Made by a program: the position numbers and the translations under genes. Below are positions 18,360 through 35,318 of a stretch of 64,000 bases of DNA, one piece after another; within the stretch, counting starts at the first letter, position 1, and every line of letters starts with the position of its first letter. The notes under the pieces are model-generated. The model was not told where the DNA came from. It searched no databases and saw only the letters and a program-made list of their open reading frames with translations. The stretch is from assembly GCF_011382985.1 (NCBI RefSeq), contig NZ_CP049933.1, positions 1,240,001-1,304,000 on the forward strand, in the 5' to 3' direction. The DNA is from Leucobacter coleopterorum. GTDB taxonomy: Bacteria > Actinomycetota > Actinomycetes > Actinomycetales > Microbacteriaceae.

Positions 18360-19670
18360 GTGGATCCGAACAAGCTCAATCACACCTCAGACGCATCGAA
18401 AGCCAAAGCTGAAGCCGCTGGCTACAAAACGACGCGCCCGCAGGTGCGCCCGAAAACGGAGGGTTGGAAACAACTCGCAGATCCCGATGGTCGACCGACG
18501 CTGCAGTTTGCATCGCCGCGTGTCAAGCAACCAGCAACCCACCTTGCCGATATGACGCTTAAGGAGCGTGAGGCGAAGGTCGTCGAAATGGGGCTGCCAA
18601 AGTTTCGTGCGAAACAGATTTCGAAGCACTACTTTGAGCACCGCACCACCGACCCCGAGCAAATGACTGACCTGCCGAAGGATCGCCGTGGCGAAATGGC
18701 GGAGGCGTTTTTCCCGCCGCTGCTCACCGAGGTGAAGCGCCTGGTTACCGATGACGGTGACACGGTCAAATTCTTGTGGCGCCTGTTCGACGGTGCGCTC
18801 GTTGAGTCCGTGCTGATGCGCTACCCGGGCAGGATTACGCTCTGCGTGTCGAGCCAGTGCGGCTGCGGCATGAACTGCCCGTTCTGCGCAACCGGGCAGT
18901 CGGGACTTACCCGCAACATGTCGACCGCCGAGATCCTCGACCAGATCGTGCAGGCGAATCGCGTGATCGAAGAGGGTGGCCTCGGGCACACTCGCAAAGC
19001 CGTGAACGGTGCCGAGCCCGAGCGCGTGAACAACATCGTGTTTATGGGCATGGGGGAGCCGCTCGCCAATTACAAGCGCGTCATGAATGCCGTGCACCGC
19101 ATGATCGCCCCATCACCTGAGGGGCTCGGCATGTCTGCGCGCGGCATCACAGTATCGACAGTGGGGTTGGCTCCCGCGATCCGCAAGCTCGCCGACGAAG
19201 AGATCCCGATCACCTTCGCCCTGTCGTTGCACGCGCCCGACGACGAGTTGCGCGACGAACTGATCCCGGTGAACAGCCGTTGGAAGGTCAAGGAGGTGCT
19301 CGACGCCGCCTATCACTACTACGAGAAGACCGGCCGTCGGGTCTCGATCGAGTACGCACTCATTAAGGACATGAACGACCACGCCTGGCGCGCAGAACTC
19401 CTTGCCGACAAGCTCAACGAATACGGCAAAGGCTGGGTGCACGTGAACCCGATCCCGCTGAACCCAACGCCCGGCTCTATCTGGACCTCGTCAACACGCG
19501 AGGTGACGCGCGAGTTTGTGGATCGCCTCAACGCAGCCGGTGTGCCGACCACACTGCGCGACACTCGTGGCAAGGAGATTGACGGCGCGTGTGGGCAGTT
19601 GGTAGCAACCGAGCAGGATCGCGCTGACGCCGACGCGGCGGTCGGGGCCGAGGTTGTCTTAAGTTCCTAA
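18360..19670 (+). CDS. rlmN: 23S rRNA (adenine-C2)-methyltransferase RlmN
   Basis: This radical SAM enzyme methylates C2 of A2503 in 23S rRNA and A37 of some tRNAs. The protein has 436 residues with an N-terminal extension of about 60 residues usual in actinobacteria. The iron-sulfur cluster motif is [12 protein letters not shown] (CxxxCxxC), and the HhH-like [16 protein letters not shown] and [15 protein letters not shown] blocks are clear. The C-terminal catalytic Cys is in DGACGQL. The GTG at 18360 was chosen; its ribosome site is weak, so the exact start is uncertain. It overlaps the convergent MFS gene by 4 bases. Confidence 0.94.
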   Translation: MDPNKLNHTSDASKAKAEAAGYKTTRPQVRPKTEGWKQLADPDGRPTLQFASPRVKQPATHLADMTLKEREAKVVEMGLPKFRAKQISKHYFEHRTTDPEQMTDLPKDRRGEMAEAFFPPLLTEVKRLVTDDGDTVKFLWRLFDGALVESVLMRYPGRITLCVSSQCGCGMNCPFCATGQSGLTRNMSTAEILDQIVQANRVIEEGGLGHTRKAVNGAEPERVNNIVFMGMGEPLANYKRVMNAVHRMIAPSPEGLGMSARGITVSTVGLAPAIRKLADEEIPITFALSLHAPDDELRDELIPVNSRWKVKEVLDAAYHYYEKTGRRVSIEYALIKDMNDHAWRAELLADKLNEYGKGWVHVNPIPLNPTPGSIWTSSTREVTREFVDRLNAAGVPTTLRDTRGKEIDGACGQLVATEQDRADADAAVGAEVVLSS

Positions 19671-21061
19671 GTTCCTAAGCTGTTTGGTTCAAGCTCCCCG
19701 GCAGGGTTGCGGATCCCGAGAAATGAGACAAGCGATCCCGCGAGAAATAGCGCACCAGTCACGATAGCTGCCGAGTGGAACCCAGCGAGGTTCAGGCTCC
19801 CGCCGACGATGCTCGAGAGTAGTGCGATCACAATGAGTCCGGCCACGCGCGAGATTGCGTTGTTTACCGCTGAGGCGATGCCGCTGCGTTCGGGGCCGAT
19901 GGCACCGAGGATGGTCGCAGTGAGTGGAGCGACCATCAGCGACAGTCCGAGACCCATCACGATCATCGACGGCAATACTTGCCACCAGTAAGAAAATGGC
20001 TGACCGACCCAGAGCAGCATAAAAGCTCCGATGCTGAGCAGCAGCGGGCCTACAGACATGAACAGACGCGGCCCATACTTGCCCGAGAGTGTGCCAACCT
20101 TCGAGCTCAGCAGCACCATCAGAATTGTGATCGGCAGGCTCGCGAGGCCGGCGAGTGTGGCGGTCAGCCCCGGGCCGTCGGTGTTCTGCAGATACACCCC
20201 AATAACAAAGCCGTTGAGTGACAGTGCTGCGTAGATGAACAGGGTCGCGAGGTTGCCCGTCCAGAAGTTGCGCACACGAAAAAGACTGAGGGGCAGGATC
20301 GGCGATACCGCGCGCGTCTGCCACCACAGGAAGCCCGCAAAGAACAGCACCCCTGCGAGCAGCGGGATCCAGATCTGCGGGCTGGTCCAACCGTGGGCTG
20401 GCTCCTCGATCAGCGCCCAGACCGCAAGCCCGAGCCCCAGCGCGGCCGCTGCGCCTCCCGCCCAGTCAATGCGCACGCCCGTTTGCCGGTCGTCGGTGCC
20501 TCGTAACTGCACGAGCATCCAGAGCGTGATCGCGATAGGAATCACGCTGATGAGAAAGACCAGTCGCCAAGACAGGTAATCGGTGAATAGCCCACCCATG
20601 AGGGGGCCAACGATCATCGCGCCGGTTGTCGCTGCCGTCCATACACCGATGGCCTGGCCCTGCGCGGCGCCCGAGATACGAGAGGTGATGAGTGCAAGTG
20701 AACTTGGCAGCAAAAACGCACCCGCTGCGCCCTGCAACGCACGCGCTGCGATCATCATCTCAGGATTAGCAGCGAAGCCAACCGCTATTGACGCGATCCC
20801 GAATCCGACGAGCCCGATGCGCATAATGAACACACGCCCGTAGGCATCTGCGATTGATCCGGCCAGCAGCATGAGTGCGCTGAGTGTCACCAGGTAGCTG
20901 TCGACCACCCACTGCTGTGTTGCGAGGCCACCACCGAGATCTGCCGCAATTCGAGGCAGCGCCACATTGGTCACCGAAGCGTCAAGTGAAGTGACGAACG
21001 ACGCGAGAATCGCGATGGTGACAACGAGCCGCTGCTGCTCGGTGAGGGCGTGATCGGTCAT
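19667..21061 (-). CDS. MFS drug-efflux transporter, DHA2 (EmrB/QacA) family
   Basis: The protein has 464 residues with about 14 hydrophobic segments. The first loop signature is [19 protein letters not shown] and motif A-like [20 protein letters not shown] follows. Motif C is weak, in [15 protein letters not shown]. These identify a proton-driven DHA2 exporter for lipophilic or cationic compounds; the substrate is unknown. It is a monocistronic-looking gene 51 bases downstream of the class V aminotransferase gene on the same strand. Confidence 0.92.
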   Translation of the reverse strand: MTDHALTEQQRLVVTIAILASFVTSLDASVTNVALPRIAADLGGGLATQQWVVDSYLVTLSALMLLAGSIADAYGRVFIMRIGLVGFGIASIAVGFAANPEMMIAARALQGAAGAFLLPSSLALITSRISGAAQGQAIGVWTAATTGAMIVGPLMGGLFTDYLSWRLVFLISVIPIAITLWMLVQLRGTDDRQTGVRIDWAGGAAAALGLGLAVWALIEEPAHGWTSPQIWIPLLAGVLFFAGFLWWQTRAVSPILPLSLFRVRNFWTGNLATLFIYAALSLNGFVIGVYLQNTDGPGLTATLAGLASLPITILMVLLSSKVGTLSGKYGPRLFMSVGPLLLSIGAFMLLWVGQPFSYWWQVLPSMIVMGLGLSLMVAPLTATILGAIGPERSGIASAVNNAISRVAGLIVIALLSSIVGGSLNLAGFHSAAIVTGALFLAGSLVSFLGIRNPAGELEPNSLGT

Positions 21062-21111
21062 GCGAGCAGTTTACGTCTCAGCTCGCGGCCGCGTCAGGGG
21101 TGGGTGCGGTA

Positions 21112-22170
21112 CTAACGCCCTAGCGCTCTCCCCAGCAACTCCACGTCCGCGGTCGTATTCCAAAGATGGAACGAAATTCGTGCGTTGCCTGCGCGGCCCG
21201 AAGCAGTGATTCCGGCCTGCTGCATGGCCGCAAGTGCTGTGCCTTCGGGATCGGCCCACGTCACAATTGCGGACTTACCCTCGGCCAGTCCAAGTACCTC
21301 TCTGGCTGAGTTCGCGAGCGCAAGGTCGTGAGCGTACACGAACGCAGAGTCCAACTCGGTGAAGAGTTCCAGTGCCGCGGCGGTTCCCTCGATAACGGGC
21401 CAGGCGGGTGACACACTGAATCGGCCAGCTCCCTCTGCGAGGGGCGTGTGGCCGGCGTAGCAGGATCCCCACACATCGTCGGCGGAGCACCATCCGGCTG
21501 CGATAGGAGTGAGTGTGTCGTCGAGGCCCGCCCTGACAGTAAGGAACGCGGTGCCTCGAGGTGCACACAGCCACTTGTAGGCGTGGCAGACGGTGTAGTC
21601 GAAATCGCTGGCACCGATGGGCAACCAGCCGAGTGACTGGGTGAGGTCTACGCAGGTGCGCGCGCCGACTGCGGCGGCGGCACTCTGGATCGCGGCCGCG
21701 TCGGCAACAACACCCGATGCGGATTGCACAAGCGAAAACGCGACGAGCGAAGTCTTGGCGTTGACAGAGGAGGCCAGCTCCGGCACTGGTACATAACGCA
21801 CGGTCACCCCGCGACTGCGAAGCTGTTCAAACGGATGCGTCAGCGAAGCAAAATCGCCTGAGGCGCACAGTACCTCACCACCATCGGGCACTGAGGTGGC
21901 GACGATCGACACCAGCTGTGATACCTGTGACCCAATTGCGACTCGGTCGGGCGCTACTCCCGCGATCGTAGCGAAGAGCTCGATGCAGCGATCAGCTTCC
22001 TTCCCAATGGCCCGGGCGTCCATCGTTCCAGCAACCCAGGAATCAACAAAGTGGTGCATGGCCGCGCTCGTTGCGTGGCTGGGAAGCCCGCCCGTACACG
22101 CGGAAAGATATCCGGGCGCCGGTGAGAACTGACTCTGCAGGAAAGCGGAGGTATTGACGGATTCAGTCAT
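21112..22170 (-). CDS. Class V aminotransferase (kynureninase/cysteine-desulfurase-like fold)
   Basis: The protein has 352 residues. The PLP lysine is in FDYTVCHAYKWLCAPRGTAF, and the substrate/cofactor Asp segment is ARTCVDLTQSLGWLPIG. The C-terminal RISFHLWNTTADVELLGRAL matches class V enzymes. The family includes kynureninases, isopenicillin-N epimerases and desulfurases; nothing here fixes the reaction. It is divergent from a LysR-type gene that probably controls it, with an 81-base shared promoter region. Confidence 0.85.
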   Translation of the reverse strand: MTESVNTSAFLQSQFSPAPGYLSACTGGLPSHATSAAMHHFVDSWVAGTMDARAIGKEADRCIELFATIAGVAPDRVAIGSQVSQLVSIVATSVPDGGEVLCASGDFASLTHPFEQLRSRGVTVRYVPVPELASSVNAKTSLVAFSLVQSASGVVADAAAIQSAAAAVGARTCVDLTQSLGWLPIGASDFDYTVCHAYKWLCAPRGTAFLTVRAGLDDTLTPIAAGWCSADDVWGSCYAGHTPLAEGAGRFSVSPAWPVIEGTAAALELFTELDSAFVYAHDLALANSAREVLGLAEGKSAIVTWADPEGTALAAMQQAGITASGRAGNARISFHLWNTTADVELLGRALGR

Positions 22171-22198
22171 GCAGCCAGGTTAAGCGACGGCTCCATAT

Positions 22199-22224
22199 AA
22201 TGAAAGTGAAAGATTCTTATCATT
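22199..22224. promoter_or_regulatory. Candidate LysR operator between divergent genes
   Basis: AATGAAAG and CTTATCATT form an imperfect inverted repeat in the AT-rich 81-base gap between the aminotransferase and LysR genes. LysR regulators typically bind such sites to control themselves and the divergent gene. This is inference from position. Confidence 0.35.
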
Positions 22225-22251
22225 TCCCTCATCCTGGGTTATGATTGCCGC

Positions 22252-23205
22252 ATGACCACGATTCGCAGCGCCGATCCACTGGGTTCAATCGACTCGACTG
22301 AGCTTCGCATTCTGCATGCCCTCGCACTGTCAGGCTCGCTCACTGCAACCGCCGCTCAGCTCGGCCTGAGCCAGCCGGCGGTGAGCCAGCGCATCAAGCG
22401 CGTCGAGACCAGGCTTGCGGTTCCCCTCATTGAGCGCAGCGGACGTGGCATTCGACTTACGCCAGCAGGCAAGATCCTCGCGGAACACGGCCGCACCGTC
22501 GTCTCCGAGATCGATGCTGCGCTCGCGGCGATCGACGACCTACGCGGCGAGCGTGCGGGCACGCTCCGTCTAGTGGGCTTCCCCTCCGCGTCTGCAACCG
22601 TCGTCCCCTCGATCATGCGTTCACTAGCCGCGCAGGCGCCCGAGGTCTCGCTGCAATACCGTGAGGCTGAGCCGCCCACAGCGACGGAAATGCTACGCGA
22701 TGGCGAGGTCGACTGCGCGCTCGTCTTTGATTACCAGGGCGCCGCTGAGTTGCCCGCCGGTAGTGCTTTCATGCCGCTGTGGCGCGAAGAAGTGAGTCTG
22801 GTCGTTTCAGATGAGCGCGCGGGCGACGCAACGTCGGCAACGCTTGGCGAGTTCTCTGAAGAGCACTGGATCGCCGGCTGTGAAAAGTGCCGCGGACACC
22901 TGTTGACAGCCGCTGGTGAAGCTGGATTTGAACCTGACATTATTCAAGAGACAGACAATGTTCCCGCGATGCTCGCGATGGCCGCCGCGGGCGGTGCGGT
23001 TGCTCTCGTGCCCGGTCTTGCGCTCGCGGCTGCCCGCACACTGCCAGAGGATGCGAGAGCCTTACCGCTCACCCCGCCCCGCTACCGCACCATCGGTCTT
23101 GTTTCGATGGTCACTGCTAACGAGAGCCCTCAGGTCAAACTCGCGAAGCGTTTGCTATCCGAAGTTGATGGCAGCTGCTGGGGATTGGCACCCGTTGTCG
23201 ACTAA
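22252..23205 (+). CDS. LysR-family transcriptional regulator
   Basis: The protein has 317 residues. The N-terminal winged helix is ELRILHALALSGSLTATAAQ followed by LGLSQPAVSQRIKRVE, then a periplasmic-binding-like effector domain (LRLVGFPSASATVVPSIM; VNP-like NVPAMLAMAAAGGAVALVPG). It is divergent from the class V aminotransferase gene and followed at once by an MFS transporter gene, so it likely regulates one or both. The effector is unknown. Confidence 0.93.
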   Translation: MTTIRSADPLGSIDSTELRILHALALSGSLTATAAQLGLSQPAVSQRIKRVETRLAVPLIERSGRGIRLTPAGKILAEHGRTVVSEIDAALAAIDDLRGERAGTLRLVGFPSASATVVPSIMRSLAAQAPEVSLQYREAEPPTATEMLRDGEVDCALVFDYQGAAELPAGSAFMPLWREEVSLVVSDERAGDATSATLGEFSEEHWIAGCEKCRGHLLTAAGEAGFEPDIIQETDNVPAMLAMAAAGGAVALVPGLALAAARTLPEDARALPLTPPRYRTIGLVSMVTANESPQVKLAKRLLSEVDGSCWGLAPVVD

Positions 23206-23227
23206 CGCTTTCGCAATTCAAGCTCAC

Positions 23228-24440
23228 GTGCAGCGCCGCACTGTCACAGTGCTGGCGCTCGCCACGATCCTCGGCGGTCTTGGCGTGGGGCCTCGCTGTC
23301 GGCGGGTGCTCTGCTCATTGCCGACATTACAGGCAACCCCGCGCTGTCGGGCCTCGGCTCCACCATGAACGCAGTCGGTGCTGCAATCGCGGGTATGCCA
23401 CTTGCGCGCCTTGCGGCGAAGAGTGGGCGTAGGATCGCGCTTGCGACCGGCAACCTCACTGCGGTGGGCGGCGCGGCGCTCGTCATTGTCGCAGCGGCCA
23501 CCCACATTGTGCCGCTCCTATTTGTAGGTCTCGCGGTGCTCGGCATTGCCGTGGCGGTGCAGCTGCAATCGCGATTCGCCGCTGCCGATCTCGCGCTGTC
23601 CGAGCGGCGCGGGCGAGATCTTTCGCTTGTCGTCTGGTCAATCACCATTGGTGCGGTCACCGGGCCAAACCTCATTGGTCCGGGGGAGTATCTGGGCATA
23701 GCCCTGGGACTCCCCGGTCTCGCTGGTATTTTCATCTTCACGATCGCTGCTCAGCTGGCCGCAGCCTGTGTTGTGTGGTTCGGCTTGCGCCCAGATCCTC
23801 TGCTCGAGTCACGCCGTCTTGCGACCGCCGTTGAAAAGAAGGGCGGATCCGCGGCGCCCACCGAGGCATCCGCCGAAGTGCAGAGCTCACCGACCCAGCA
23901 GTACCTCGCGATAGCGGTTATTGCACTCGCTCACGCTGTCATGGTGGGCCTCATGGCGATGACTCCGCTCCACCTGACCCACCACGGTGGCAGTATCGAG
24001 CTCGTTGGGTTTACCATCAGCATCCACATCGCAGGTATGTACGCTCTCTCTCCCGTGTTCGGTTTCCTCACCGGACGCTTTGGCGCGATCCCCGTTGTGT
24101 TTGTGGGATTCGGGGTTCTTGGACTTGCCGCGATTGGCACGTTCTCAGGGGTGAGAGTGTGGCGATTATTCAGACGGCGCTTGTGTTGCTTGGTATCGGG
24201 TGGAGCATGGTTACGGTTGCAGGCGCGACTCTTCTGACGAACCTGACACCACTTGCGCAGCGCCCACGAAGACAGGGGCAGTCAGACACAGCGATGAATG
24301 CAGCGGGGGCCCTCTTTGGAGCCGCTTCCGGCGTCATTTTTGCGTTAGGTGGCTTTCCGACGCTTTCGGTTGTCGCCGGTGTGTTGATTCTCTTGGGGAT
24401 CGCGGCCGCTGCGCGGCTCGCCACTGTTACGCGAGGGTAG
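23228..24440 (+). CDS. MFS transporter (two frameshifts)
   Basis: The restored protein has about 404 residues and twelve hydrophobic segments, with the loop motif [20 protein letters not shown] and, in the second half, [20 protein letters not shown]. Two breaks are repaired by one G each: at the GGGG near 23286-23289 ([20 protein letters not shown]) and near 24150 ([18 protein letters not shown]). The GTG at 23228 follows CTCAC; an in-frame TTG overlapping the LysR stop (STNAFAIQ) is an alternative start. The substrate is unknown; it may be linked to the aminotransferase/LysR genes. Confidence 0.82.
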
Positions 24441-24450
24441 ACTATTGGGG

Positions 24451-25977
24451 ATGGCACACACCGAGACCCCCCAGTTTTCAAACGCGACCGGTTCCGACGT
24501 TCGCGTCCGTTTCTGTCCCTCTCCGACGGGCACACCCCACGTTGGCATGGTTCGTACCGCCCTGTTCAACTGGGCATACGCTAGGCACACGGGTGGCACC
24601 TTTGTGTTCCGCATCGAAGATACCGATGCTGCGCGCGACAGTGAAGAGAGCTACGCACAGATTCTCGATTCACTGCGCTGGCTCGGGCTCGACTGGGACG
24701 AGGGCATTGACGCTGGCGGCTCGCGGGGACCGTACCGCCAGTCGCAGCGTGGCGACATCTACCAGGGCATCATTGCCCAGCTGGTCGATGGGGGATACCT
24801 CTACGAGAGCTACTCGACAGCCGAAGAGATCGATGCTCGTAATGAGGCAGCTGGTCGACCAAAGCAGCTCGGCTACGACAACTTTGATCGTAATCTGACT
24901 GAGGAACAGCGCGCGGCGTTCCGGGCAGAGGGTCGTCAGCCCGCACTGCGTTTCCGAGTCCCCGAAAGCGATCTGTCCTTCACCGACCTGGTGCGCGGTG
25001 ACATCACGTTCCCTGCCGGCTCGACAATCGACTTTGTTGTGGTGCGCCCGAATGGAGCCCCGCTGTACACACTGGTCAACCCGGTCGACGACGCACTCAT
25101 GGGCATCACCCACGTGCTGCGTGGTGAAGATCTACTCTCTTCGACCCCGCGCCAGATTGCGCTCCACCATGCACTCGTTGACCTTGGCATCTCAGAGGCG
25201 ATCCCGCAGTTCGGGCATCTTCCTTATGTGATGGGCGAGGGGAACAAGAAGCTTTCGAAGCGCGATCCCGAGTCCAACCTTCTGCATCACCGCGAGCGTG
25301 GCTTCATCCCCGAGGGGTTGCTCAACTATCTGTCGTTGCTCGGCTGGTCCATCGGGCCTGATCGCGACATCTTTACGAGCGAAGAGATGATCGCCGCGTT
25401 CGATGTGACTGATGTCAACCCCAACCCTGCGCGCTTCGATCAGAAGAAGGCTGACTCCATCAATGCGGATCACATTCGCCTGCTGAGCGAAGAAGACTTT
25501 GGTGAGCGGATCCGTCCGTACCTCGTTGCGAGCGGTGTGCTGCCGATCGAGCCAAGCGCGCACCAGAAAGAGATCATCCGTAAGGCCGTGCCGCTGGTGC
25601 AAAGCCGAGTGACGGTGCTGTCTGAGGTATCGGCAATGCTGGGCTTCCTGTTCACCTCGGTTGAGGCGCTTGAATACGAAGACGACGCGATGAAATCCCT
25701 GAAAGAGGATGCGCCCCAGGTTCTTGCCGCAGGCACTGCGGCGCTCACGGAGATCTCAGAGGCAGAGTGGAACACCGAACGGATCCAATCCGCTCTGCAG
25801 ACCGCTCTTATCGATGGACTCGGGCTCAAACCCCGCGTTGCGTTTGGTGCGCTCCGTGTCGCCGCTTCGGGTCGCCGCGTCTCACCACCTCTGTTTGAAT
25901 CATTCGAGTTGCTGGGCCGCGAGGAGTCCCTCGCGCGGCTCGCAAAACTTGAGGGTCGCCTCAGTGCTGAGTCCTAG
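24451..25977 (+). CDS. gltX: Glutamyl-tRNA synthetase
   Basis: The protein has 508 residues, class I, discriminating or nondiscriminating GluRS. The HIGH motif appears as [19 protein letters not shown] and the KMSKS motif as [13 protein letters not shown]. Other blocks are [17 protein letters not shown] and [20 protein letters not shown]. The ATG at 24451 was chosen over a TTG two codons upstream. It attaches Glu to tRNA-Glu, one copy of which is encoded at 3721-3793. Confidence 0.97.
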   Translation: MAHTETPQFSNATGSDVRVRFCPSPTGTPHVGMVRTALFNWAYARHTGGTFVFRIEDTDAARDSEESYAQILDSLRWLGLDWDEGIDAGGSRGPYRQSQRGDIYQGIIAQLVDGGYLYESYSTAEEIDARNEAAGRPKQLGYDNFDRNLTEEQRAAFRAEGRQPALRFRVPESDLSFTDLVRGDITFPAGSTIDFVVVRPNGAPLYTLVNPVDDALMGITHVLRGEDLLSSTPRQIALHHALVDLGISEAIPQFGHLPYVMGEGNKKLSKRDPESNLLHHRERGFIPEGLLNYLSLLGWSIGPDRDIFTSEEMIAAFDVTDVNPNPARFDQKKADSINADHIRLLSEEDFGERIRPYLVASGVLPIEPSAHQKEIIRKAVPLVQSRVTVLSEVSAMLGFLFTSVEALEYEDDAMKSLKEDAPQVLAAGTAALTEISEAEWNTERIQSALQTALIDGLGLKPRVAFGALRVAASGRRVSPPLFESFELLGREESLARLAKLEGRLSAES

Positions 25978-26030
25978 CGGGCAAGTTGTAACTCTTCCGG
26001 TCCACTAATACAACTAAAGGAGAAGCTGTC

Positions 26031-27009
26031 GTGCAAGAGACTAAGCTGCCTGTCGGAGTTGCGATCATCGGTGGGGGTCCTGCTGGCCTTTCAGCGGGAC
26101 TGCAGTTGGTGCGCGCGAACCGCCGCATCACGGTGCTCGACAGCAATCGGCCCCGGCACGCGGCGACCCTGCGTTCGCACGGCTTTTTGACCCGGGACGG
26201 TGTTCCACCGCTTGAGGTACGCAGGCTTGCGCGTGAGGAGTTCGAGGCTTACCCAACCGCCAAGGTCGTGCAGGCCGTGGCGAGTGAGGTAACCCCGCTG
26301 AGCCGAGAAGAAGCGCTTGAAGTTGGTTTTCCTGACGGCATCGGTTTCCGAGTGCGCGGCACCGGAGTGCGCGGGGCCGCAGACGCCGAGGTGATTTCGC
26401 GTCGAGTGTTGATTGCGGCTGGTCTCACCGAGGATCTGCCTGACCTACCGATGATCCGCGCCTACTATGGCACCGCACTGCACAGCTGTGTTGAGTGCGA
26501 TGGATTTGAGAAGAGCGACAAGCCACTCGTGCTGATCGGTGAGACGAGCGATCTGTTTGCGAGGGCGTTGCTTATCAGCCGAATCAGCTCAGACCTCATC
26601 GTGTTCACAAACGGTGCTGACACAATCACACCCGCGCAAGAGGAGCAGCTCTCCAAGATCGGGATCCGCGTCGAGCGTCGACAGATCGACGACATTGTTG
26701 GCGAGAAAGCCGACATGACCGGGGTTCGTCTTACTGATGGCGAGGTCATCCCTCGTGTAGGTGGTTTCGTTCGCCCTCGCTGGCATGCACCCGTCGAGTT
26801 CCTGGGTGAAAACGCGATTGAGCGCGATGACTGGGGGCTTGTGGTTGTGGACAAGCGGGGTGAGACTTCCGTGCGCGGCATCTACGCCGTGGGTGACATT
26901 GTTCCTCCCGGACCACAGCAGATTGTGATTGCTGCCGGCGACGGAGCCCGTGTTGCAGCGAAGCTCAATATGGACATGATTCGCGGAGCGTTGGGAGTGG
27001 GCCTCATTG

Positions 27010-27017
<8 letters not shown>
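26031..27017 (+). CDS. Thioredoxin-reductase-like FAD-dependent oxidoreductase
   Basis: The protein has 328 residues. The FAD Rossmann motif is VAIIGGGPAGLSAGLQL, the redox motif appears as HSCVECDGFE (CxxC), and the C-terminal FAD segment is GIYAVGDIVPPGPQQIVIAAGDGARVAAKL. The segment where TrxR has its NADPH-binding GGGDSA reads VLIGETSDLFARALL, so the second Rossmann motif is degenerate. It may be a ferredoxin-type or NADPH-independent relative rather than a true TrxR. AAAGGAG precedes the GTG at 26031. It overlaps the next gene by 8 bases. Confidence 0.82.
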
Positions 27018-29323
<2,306 letters not shown>

Positions 29324-29402
29324 TCAGCGAGACGGTGCGGGAAGCGAAAGCGGCCCGGATCGAAAGCCTGAATAAGATCCCACTCAAGGATCACATTCGA
29401 AC

Positions 29403-29431
29403 TTGATTAGTCATGTTCTCGTGTGTAGAGT
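29403..29431 (+). promoter_or_regulatory. Promoter of the rrn operon
   Basis: TTGATT at 29403-29408 and TAGAGT at 29426-29431 are separated by exactly 17 bases and precede the 16S gene by about 360 bases. This is a good vegetative-type (SigA/HrdB) promoter. No second promoter was assigned, though AT-rich sequence at 29630-29720 could hold one. Confidence 0.65.
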
Positions 29432-29789
29432 AGGGAACCTCATCTCACCGAAACCGTGACAACACCAACGGGTGTATCATGTTGGTGCCGAGAATTGAAT
29501 GATTCGGCTAGCCTGGTTTTTCAAGGTTGTTTTGGTAGGTTTGGAAAGTTGCTTTTCGGAAGCCCGGTTGGGTGTGTACGGGGGTGTCTGGTCCTTGAGA
29601 ACTCAATAGTGTGCACTTTAATTGTCAAATGCCAATTATTTATCCCGTCGCTGATCACGTTTTGTGGTTGGTTGATGGCGATTCCTTTTGGACAAAACAT
29701 ATATGAACGTCAGTAATGATGTTTGTTTTTTTGTCAGGTTGAACTCGTTCACGTTCTAGCTTATTCCGCTGGTCGTGGGCATGTAATTT
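29432..29789 (+). other. rrn leader with antitermination/processing element
   Basis: This untranslated leader contains TTGAGAACTCAATAGTGTG at 29595-29613. A related element (TTGAGAACTACACAGTGG) occurs in the 16S-23S spacer at 31641-31658. The repeated element resembles the leader box of actinobacterial rrn operons used in antitermination and pre-rRNA processing. No protein-coding gene is seen between 29140 and 29789. Confidence 0.55.
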
Positions 29790-34906
<5,117 letters not shown>

Positions 34907-35038
34907 AACCCCAACACTCTTTCAGGGTGGGTGGGGACATGAGAGAATTTTGTAACGATAATCGCGTCCGCTTTGTGGTTCTTGACGTACGGCCACACAC
35001 TCCTAAAATGAAGTGGGGTGTGGGACATGTCAATAGAG
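34907..35038 (+). other. 23S-5S spacer
   Basis: A 130-base spacer with no tRNA. CCACAC near 34990 and GTGTGG near 35020 can pair as a processing hairpin. Confidence 0.6.
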
Positions 35039-35155
35039 TTACGGTGGTTATAGCGTCAGGGAAACGCCCGGTCACATTCCGAACCCGGAAGCTAAGACTG
35101 ACAGCGCCGATGGTACTGCGAGGGGACCTCGTGGGAGAGTAGGACACCGCCGGAC
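35039..35155 (+). rRNA. rrf: 5S ribosomal RNA
   Basis: About 117 bases. It has the conserved CGGTGGTTATAGCG start, CACATTCCGAACCCGGAAGC loop region and GTGGGAGAGTAGGACACCGCCG 3' region, cited here by its ends at 35130-35151. The termini pair. It is the last gene of the rrn operon. Confidence 0.95.
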
Positions 35156-35163
35156 AACTTTTA

Positions 35164-35228
35164 GAAAGGGCTCCCTCGGAGCGACAATCGGTGACGATTG
35201 TCAATCCGAGAGGGCCCTTTCGCATTTT
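35164..35228 (+). terminator. Intrinsic terminator of the rrn operon
   Basis: An outer stem formed by GAAAGGGCTCCCTCGGA and TCCGAGAGGGCCCTTTC, with an inner stem GACAATCG/CGATTGTC around GTGA, is followed by GCATTTTA. A strong extended hairpin. Confidence 0.9.
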
Positions 35229-35318
35229 AGAGGGCATTGCAGGCCAAGGATCTGGGTGCTCGGTTTCCGATAAGCTTTGTTTTGGGAACCAACGACGACC
35301 GAGCGAAAGAGGCCGCCT

